Notes under the pieces: model-generated
Told to the model about the DNA's origin: nothing
The model's database searches: none
Seen by the model: the letters and a program-made list of their open reading frames with translations, nothing else
Program-made: the position numbers and the translations under genes
Part shown: positions 29,183-35,915 of the stretch, piece by piece
Numbering within the stretch: position 1 is the stretch's first letter
Layout: each line of letters starts with the position of its first letter
From: Deltaproteobacteria bacterium
GTDB lineage: Bacteria > Desulfobacterota > Binatia > UBA12015
Length of the DNA stretch: 35,915 bases
Assembly: GCA_016874795.1 (NCBI GenBank)
Contig: VGTG01000049.1
Location: forward strand, 1 to 35,915
Direction of reading: 5' to 3'

Positions 29183-29545
29183 GACGGAACTCTATATCGG
29201 GATCGCGTCGAGGTCAAGAAAAAATAAAGAAAAGAGCGACTTGAATCGGGCGATGTTCTCGATGTCGTTTTCTTCTCGACCGATTGCTCATGGTGTTGCA
29301 TAAACACAACGAGCCACGCCGCAGTCCGTCACGGCGTGAGCTGGGGCACAAGGCGCGGCAAGCGGAGAAAGCCCCAGGCCTCGCTCGAAGGCCTTCTCGA
29401 CGAAGCGCTCGATGCGCGCCGGGGCGCGGCGGTCGCGGCAATCGCTGGCTGCTTTGCGATGCTGGAAGAACCTCGCTCGGGAGAAAGCGTCGCGAGCCGC
29501 GCGCCCTCTTCGCCGTCGACCGCCGCCTCTTCGAGTCCCCTACCC
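29183..29545. other. 363-bp gap between the transposase-like gene and biotin carboxylase
   Basis: No convincing gene is present. Bases 29213-29320 are notably AT-rich, with an A-run at 29218-29235 and a small inverted repeat (GTGTT, GCATA, AACAC). Bases 29376-29396 hold AGGCCT repeated around seven bases, a weak hairpin that could mark the end of the carboxylase message. The composition change is consistent with an old insertion boundary. Confidence 0.45.
29189..29217 (-). promoter_or_regulatory. Possible sigma70-type promoter of the Y1 transposase-like gene
   Basis: On the minus strand TTGACC (29212-29217) is followed after 17 bases by TAGAGT (29189-29194), overlapping TATAGA (29191-29196). 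This lies just behind an AT-rich block. The -10 is only about seven bases from GTG 29182, so the message would be nearly leaderless, or the true start lies further inside. Confidence 0.35.
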
Positions 29546-32302
<2,757 letters not shown>

Positions 32303-32316
32303 GCGGAAGATCTCCT

Positions 32317-33981
32317 TTACTCGAACTCGCGCTGAGGTCCGCTCATCGGCGAAGGCGTGTAGGTCCTCATCAGGAAGCTCAGGTTCTCGGCGAGGATGCG
32401 GCGGCTCGTGCCGGGCATCACGATGCGCGAGATCGAGCCGAGCGAGAGGGCTTCCTTCGGGTTCATGAGATCGCGCTCGTAGCGCTCGGAGAGCTCGGCC
32501 AGGCGCGCGTTTCGCGCGCGCGTCGCGTCCGCCTCCGGCGTTCCCGCGGCGACGGCCTTGCGGAAGGCGGCGTCGGCGTCACGGATCTCGTCCTTGTAGA
32601 CGAACTCCTTGCCCGCCGGCCCCATCACCGCGACGCGCGCCTGCGGCATCGCGAAGACCATGTCCGCGCCGACGAAGTGCGAGTTGTAGCTCGCGTACGC
32701 GCCGCCGAACGCGTTCCGGATGATCAGCGTGATCGACGGCGTGCGGAGGTCGATGATCGAGTCGAGGAAGCGGCGGCCTTCGAGGATGATGCCGCCCGAC
32801 TCCTGCTCGCGTCCCGGCAGGAAGCCCGTCGTGTCCTCGAGGAACACCATCGGGACGTTGTAGACGTTGCAGAAGCGGATGAAGCGCGAGCCCTTGCGCG
32901 CCGCGTGCACGTCGATCTGTCCCGAGGCGACCGCCGAGTTGTTCGCGACGAAGCCGACGACGTGTCCGCCGATTCGCCCGAACGCCGTGATCAGGTTCCG
33001 CGCGCGCTCCGGCTGGAGCTCGAAGTATTCGCCGTGGTCGCAGATCAGCTGCATGAACAGCGTGATGTCGAGCGGCGCGTTCATCCCCGCCGGCGTGTTG
33101 AACGTCTTCCGGAAGAGGTTGTCCTCCTCGACGGTGAACCGGTCGACGGGATCGGACGTGGGCCCGAACGGCGCCAACGACCGGTTGTTATCCGGCAGGT
33201 AGCCGAGCAGGCGGATCGCGGTGCGGAGCGAGCCGAGCTCATCGGGCGTCGTCAGGTCGCAGACGCCGTTCCGGCCGTGCACGCCCGGTCCGCCGAGGTC
33301 GTCTGCGGACACGTCCTCGCCGAGGACGCTCTTCACGACACCGGGGCCCGTCAGGCCGATGAAGGTGTCGTCGCACTGGATCATGAACGATCCCTGGCGA
33401 GGGAGGTACGCGCCGCCGCCCGCGTTGTACCCGAACATCAGGCTGATGCTCGGAACGAGGCCGCTGATCTTGCGGAGCGCCGTGAACGCTTCGCTGTAGC
33501 CGTCGAGGCCGCCGACGCCCGCGGGAACGAAGGCGCCCGCCGAGTCGTTCATGCCGATGAGCGGGATGCCGCGCTCGCCCGCCATGTAGATGAGCCGCGC
33601 GAGCTTCGCGCCGTTCGTCGCGTCCATCGAACCGGCGCGCAGCGTGAAGTCGTGGCCATAGACGGCGACGTCGCGCCCGCCGATGTCGAGGATACCGCAG
33701 ACGATCGAGGCGCCGTCGAGCCCCGGCCCCCAGTTCTGCCAGAGGAGGTTCGGCTCCTTGTCGGTGAGGACCTTGATGCGCTCGAAGACCGTCATCCGGC
33801 CCTTGGCGTGCTGGACGCGGACGCGGTCGGGACCGCCGCCTTGCGACGGCTTCTCGAGGAGCTCGCGGCCGAGCGCGAGGGACTCGTCGTAGATGGAGCT
33901 CTGAGCGACCGCTTTCCCGTCCTTCGCCGGGTCGGGGCGGAACGGGTTTTCGAGGGAGTAGCTCTTGGCGGTCATCTCCAT
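32317..33981 (-). CDS. Acyl-CoA carboxylase carboxyltransferase subunit
   Basis: The product is 554 residues with both crotonase-fold halves. The first has [35 protein letters not shown] and [20 protein letters not shown]. The second has [28 protein letters not shown] and [13 protein letters not shown], the glycine pairs forming the oxyanion holes. It transfers the carboxyl group from biotin to an acyl-CoA such as propionyl-, methylcrotonyl- or a longer acyl-CoA. It is 14 bp upstream of the biotin carboxylase gene, so the pair is an operon. ATG 33981 has AAAGG about ten bases upstream. Confidence 0.93.
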   Translation of the reverse strand: MEMTAKSYSLENPFRPDPAKDGKAVAQSSIYDESLALGRELLEKPSQGGGPDRVRVQHAKGRMTVFERIKVLTDKEPNLLWQNWGPGLDGASIVCGILDIGGRDVAVYGHDFTLRAGSMDATNGAKLARLIYMAGERGIPLIGMNDSAGAFVPAGVGGLDGYSEAFTALRKISGLVPSISLMFGYNAGGGAYLPRQGSFMIQCDDTFIGLTGPGVVKSVLGEDVSADDLGGPGVHGRNGVCDLTTPDELGSLRTAIRLLGYLPDNNRSLAPFGPTSDPVDRFTVEEDNLFRKTFNTPAGMNAPLDITLFMQLICDHGEYFELQPERARNLITAFGRIGGHVVGFVANNSAVASGQIDVHAARKGSRFIRFCNVYNVPMVFLEDTTGFLPGREQESGGIILEGRRFLDSIIDLRTPSITLIIRNAFGGAYASYNSHFVGADMVFAMPQARVAVMGPAGKEFVYKDEIRDADAAFRKAVAAGTPEADATRARNARLAELSERYERDLMNPKEALSLGSISRIVMPGTSRRILAENLSFLMRTYTPSPMSGPQREFE

Positions 33982-34236
33982 GCGGCCCAGCCTTTAGCAG
34001 AAGATCGGGCGAAGCCAGCCGATCGCCGGCGCCCTCCGGGCACCGTTGCAGGTGGACCTCCGAGGGCCGAAGAACGCTGCCGCTACGGGCAGTCGGCCGG
34101 TGCGGGTGAGCTTCGAAGCGCGCGCCGGGCTTTCGCCCTCGTGACGGAGCGATGGAAGCTCGCGCCGGATCGGGCCTCGGAGGCCGCCCTCGACGCGCCC
34201 ACGGAGCGCACGCTAAGCCGCGCAGGGAGGAACCGC
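33982..34236. other. Divergent intergenic region, carboxylase operon and SDR
   Basis: This stretch of 255 bp separates two divergent starts and must hold promoters for both. I see no clear -35/-10 hexamers, operator or RNA structure. The ribosome site GGGAGG for the SDR is at 34225-34230. Confidence 0.5.
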
Positions 34237-35037
34237 ATGGGTCGTCTCGAGAAGCGTGTCTCCGTCGTCACGGGAGCGGGGAAGGGCATCGGCCGCGGCA
34301 TCGCGCGGCGCTTCGCGCGCGAGGGCGCGCGCGTCCTCGTCGCCGAGATCGACGCGGAGAGCGGCGTCCGCACCGCCGCCGAGGTCGAGTCCCTCGGAGG
34401 CGAGGCGCGCTTCGTGCGGACCGACGTCGCCGTGAAGGAGCAGGTGCAGGGCGCGGTCCAGGCCGCGGTCGACGCCTGGGGCGCGGTGCACGTCCTCGTC
34501 AACAACGCTTGGGGCGGCGGCACGATCGCGCGGCTCGAGTGGAAGACCGACGCGCAGATGATGCACGGCGTGCAGACCGGGTTCCTCTCCGTCTTCTGGG
34601 CGATGCAGGCGGCGTTCCCGCACATGAAGGCGCAGGGCGGCGGCAGCATCGTCAACCTCTGCTCGCTGAACGGCGTCAACGCGCACATGTACTCGGCCGA
34701 GTACAACACCGCGAAGGAAGCGGTCCGCGCGCTGACGCGCACCGCGGCGCGCGAGTGGGGACGCCACCAGATCCGCTGCAACGCGATCTGCCCGGCCGCC
34801 GCGACCGAGGCGTACGAGGCGTTCCGCAAGGCGAATCCCGACACGGCGGCCGCCATGTTGCGCCAGAACCCGATGGGGCGGATGGGCGATCCCGAGACCG
34901 ACGTCGCGGGTGTCGCGCTGTTCCTCGCGACCGACGACTCTGCTTACCTGACGGGGAACACGCTCTTCGTCGACGGGGGAAGCCACATCAACGGAGTCAC
35001 CTGGGCTCCCGAGCTTCCGGAAGAGCTGCCGAAGTAG
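34237..35037 (+). CDS. Short-chain dehydrogenase/reductase
   Basis: The product is 266 residues. It shows TGAGKGIG, an acidic residue after strand 2 (AEIDAE, suggesting NAD), VNNAWGGG in place of NNAG, a catalytic Ser in LCSLNG, Tyr and Lys in YNTAK, and the C-terminal VDGGSHINGV. ATG 34237 with GGGAGG seven bases upstream fixes the start. It is about 30% alike by eye to the SDR at 24170, so the two are not recent duplicates. It is divergent from the carboxylase operon and five bases upstream of the next gene. Confidence 0.9.
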   Translation: MGRLEKRVSVVTGAGKGIGRGIARRFAREGARVLVAEIDAESGVRTAAEVESLGGEARFVRTDVAVKEQVQGAVQAAVDAWGAVHVLVNNAWGGGTIARLEWKTDAQMMHGVQTGFLSVFWAMQAAFPHMKAQGGGSIVNLCSLNGVNAHMYSAEYNTAKEAVRALTRTAAREWGRHQIRCNAICPAAATEAYEAFRKANPDTAAAMLRQNPMGRMGDPETDVAGVALFLATDDSAYLTGNTLFVDGGSHINGVTWAPELPEELPK

Positions 35038-35042
35038 GCCTC

Positions 35043-35915
35043 GTGGCTCCGAAGGATGCGAACAGATCCCGCCGGCGGGCGGTCCGCCGCGGCTTCGCCG
35101 GCGGTGTGGCCGTCGTCGCGGCCTTCGGTGCGGGGCTCGCGTGGCTCGCCGTACCGCCGCTCGGCGGCGCCGCCGAGAGCGAGCCCGCACCGCGCCCGAA
35201 GCCCCTCGAGAGGATCGTCCGCCGGCTCGGCCCCGAGGCGTTCGGCGTGCAGCCTCCGGCCGGCCGCTTCTCGGTCGTGCAGGTGAACGACCAGGCGCGC
35301 GAGGTCGTCGCGAGCCCGGCGCGCATCTCGATCGCGCACGAGCGCGGCGTCCTCTTTCGCGACGGCGTCGCGCGCGTCCCCGTGAAGCTTCCGCCGGAGG
35401 TCGCGTCGTTCCCCGACTCGAGCTTCGAGCTGAGCCTGATCCACGTGCCGTTCGAGATCGAGCTCGACGAGAAGACGCTCGACGGCTTCGAGACGAAGGG
35501 CCGCTTCAAGCGGCGCGAATCGGCCTGGCGCCTCGAGCGCGATCCGAAGGATCCGTCGGCGGCGACGCTCGTCCTCTTGCCGGGCTCGGAGAAGGGGAAG
35601 GGTCAGCTCATCCTGCGCTTGGACGCGCTCGGTCCCGTTCCCAGCTCGCTCACGAGTGAGCCGTTCGAGCTGCCGCGAAACGGCGTACTCGAGCTCGGCT
35701 GGGCGGCGACGCCGCAAGCCGCCGGCGGCGCGGCACCGCTCGCGTTTCGTGCGATGCTCGACTGCGGCGAAGGCGGGGGCGAAGGCGAAGGCGAAGGCGA
35801 AGGCGAGCGCGAGGGCGAAGGCGAAGGCGAAGGCGAAGGCGAAGGCGAGCGCGAGGGCGAAGGCGAAGGCGAGGGCGAGGGCGAAGGCGAAGGCGAAGGC
35901 GAAGGCGAAGGCGAA
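35043..35915 (+). CDS. Secreted protein with Gly-Glu repeat tail, cut by the window end
   Basis: At least 291 residues are visible in one open frame from GTG 35043 to the last base. A basic start (RSRRRAVRR) and hydrophobic VAVVAAFGAGLAWLAVPPL form a signal peptide or anchor. A beta-rich domain follows (RFSVVQVNDQAREVV, FELSLIHVPFEIELD, GQLILRLDALG, GVLELGWAATPQ). A single late Cys (MLDCGEGG) precedes a long Gly-Glu dipeptide repeat. I do not recognise the domain. It starts five bases after the SDR stop, so it may share its transcript, though the ribosome site is weak. Confidence 0.6.
   Translation, partial: MAPKDANRSRRRAVRRGFAGGVAVVAAFGAGLAWLAVPPLGGAAESEPAPRPKPLERIVRRLGPEAFGVQPPAGRFSVVQVNDQAREVVASPARISIAHERGVLFRDGVARVPVKLPPEVASFPDSSFELSLIHVPFEIELDEKTLDGFETKGRFKRRESAWRLERDPKDPSAATLVLLPGSEKGKGQLILRLDALGPVPSSLTSEPFELPRNGVLELGWAATPQAAGGAAPLAFRAMLDCGEGGGEGEGEGEGEREGEGEGEGEGEGEREGEGEGEGEGEGEGEGEGEGE
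35766..35915 (+). repeat. (GGCGAA)n tandem repeat coding for Gly-Glu
   Basis: About 25 hexamer units run to the window end, all in the reading frame of the preceding gene. There are a few synonymous or conservative variants (GAG for GAA, CGC for GGC giving Arg-Glu, one GGG). The Arg-Glu variants recur at intervals of about twelve codons, pointing to larger duplication units. Such repeats change length by slippage and often break assemblies. Confidence 0.95.

Noticed and set aside
29376-29396. Intrinsic terminator of the carboxylase operon
   Set aside because: The hairpin is weak, lies about 150 bp after the stop and lacks a U-run, so it is mentioned only in the intergenic entry.
35766-35915. 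CRISPR-like array
   Set aside because: The unit is a 6-bp tandem repeat without unique spacers and stays in the reading frame.

Overview
The window is a high-GC Gram-negative bacterial segment with tightly packed genes. Outer-membrane and cell-envelope genes (a TonB-dependent receptor ending in aromatic F, lipoproteins, a LolA-like protein) indicate two membranes. An alternative complex III plus a caa3-type oxidase indicates aerobic respiration. Taken together with the CoA-ester genes (two PaaI-like thioesterases, an acyl-CoA carboxylase pair, two SDRs) and a REP-type HUH transposase, the content resembles a Myxococcota/Desulfobacterota/Binatota-like lineage. That placement is an inference; there is no rRNA or other marker here.

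Layout. Bases 1-2758 hold a TonB-dependent receptor broken by a one-base frameshift and flanked on both sides by copies of a short inverted-repeat element (a complete 178-bp copy downstream, and the right end of another at the window start). Bases 2904-9225 (minus strand) hold a LolA-like periplasmic protein, a large zinc-ribbon/adenylate-cyclase/AAA/TPR protein, an MFS transporter and a hotdog thioesterase. A lipoprotein hydrolase (9358-10482, plus strand) faces the end of the main feature of the window. That feature is a 12-gene minus-strand operon (23087 down to 10704), actA-B-C-D-E-F, a small membrane protein, sco, coxB-A-C-D. It encodes a quinol:cytochrome c oxidoreductase (alternative complex III) and its partner oxidase, with most genes overlapping by 4 or 8 bp.

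Bases 23239-24922 carry a second thioesterase, a SnoaL-like protein and a divergent SDR. They are followed by an unrecognised secreted cysteine-rich protein (25011-26315) and an acyltransferase-3/SGNH protein interrupted by one in-frame TAG (26425-28434). A Y1/HUH REP-associated transposase (28457-29182) separates these from an acyl-CoA carboxylase operon (33981 down to 29546: carboxyltransferase, then biotin carboxylase-biotin carrier). The window ends with an SDR and an open-ended secreted protein that runs into a (GGCGAA)n repeat coding for Gly-Glu.

How the genes work together. ActABCDEF takes electrons from membrane quinol and passes them through periplasmic c-type hemes to the oxidase. 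CoxB carries CuA and a fused cytochrome c domain, CoxA is a type A2 heme-copper subunit (Tyr-Ser replacing the D-channel glutamate), and SCO supplies copper to CuA. The other genes suggest turnover of CoA-linked acids and envelope modification. Two genes (receptor, acyltransferase) each carry one disabling change in an otherwise intact frame. These are either recent inactivations or sequence errors, and reads would decide. The best candidates for something new are the flanking 178-bp element, the 434-residue cysteine-rich secreted protein, and the small membrane protein inside the respiratory operon.
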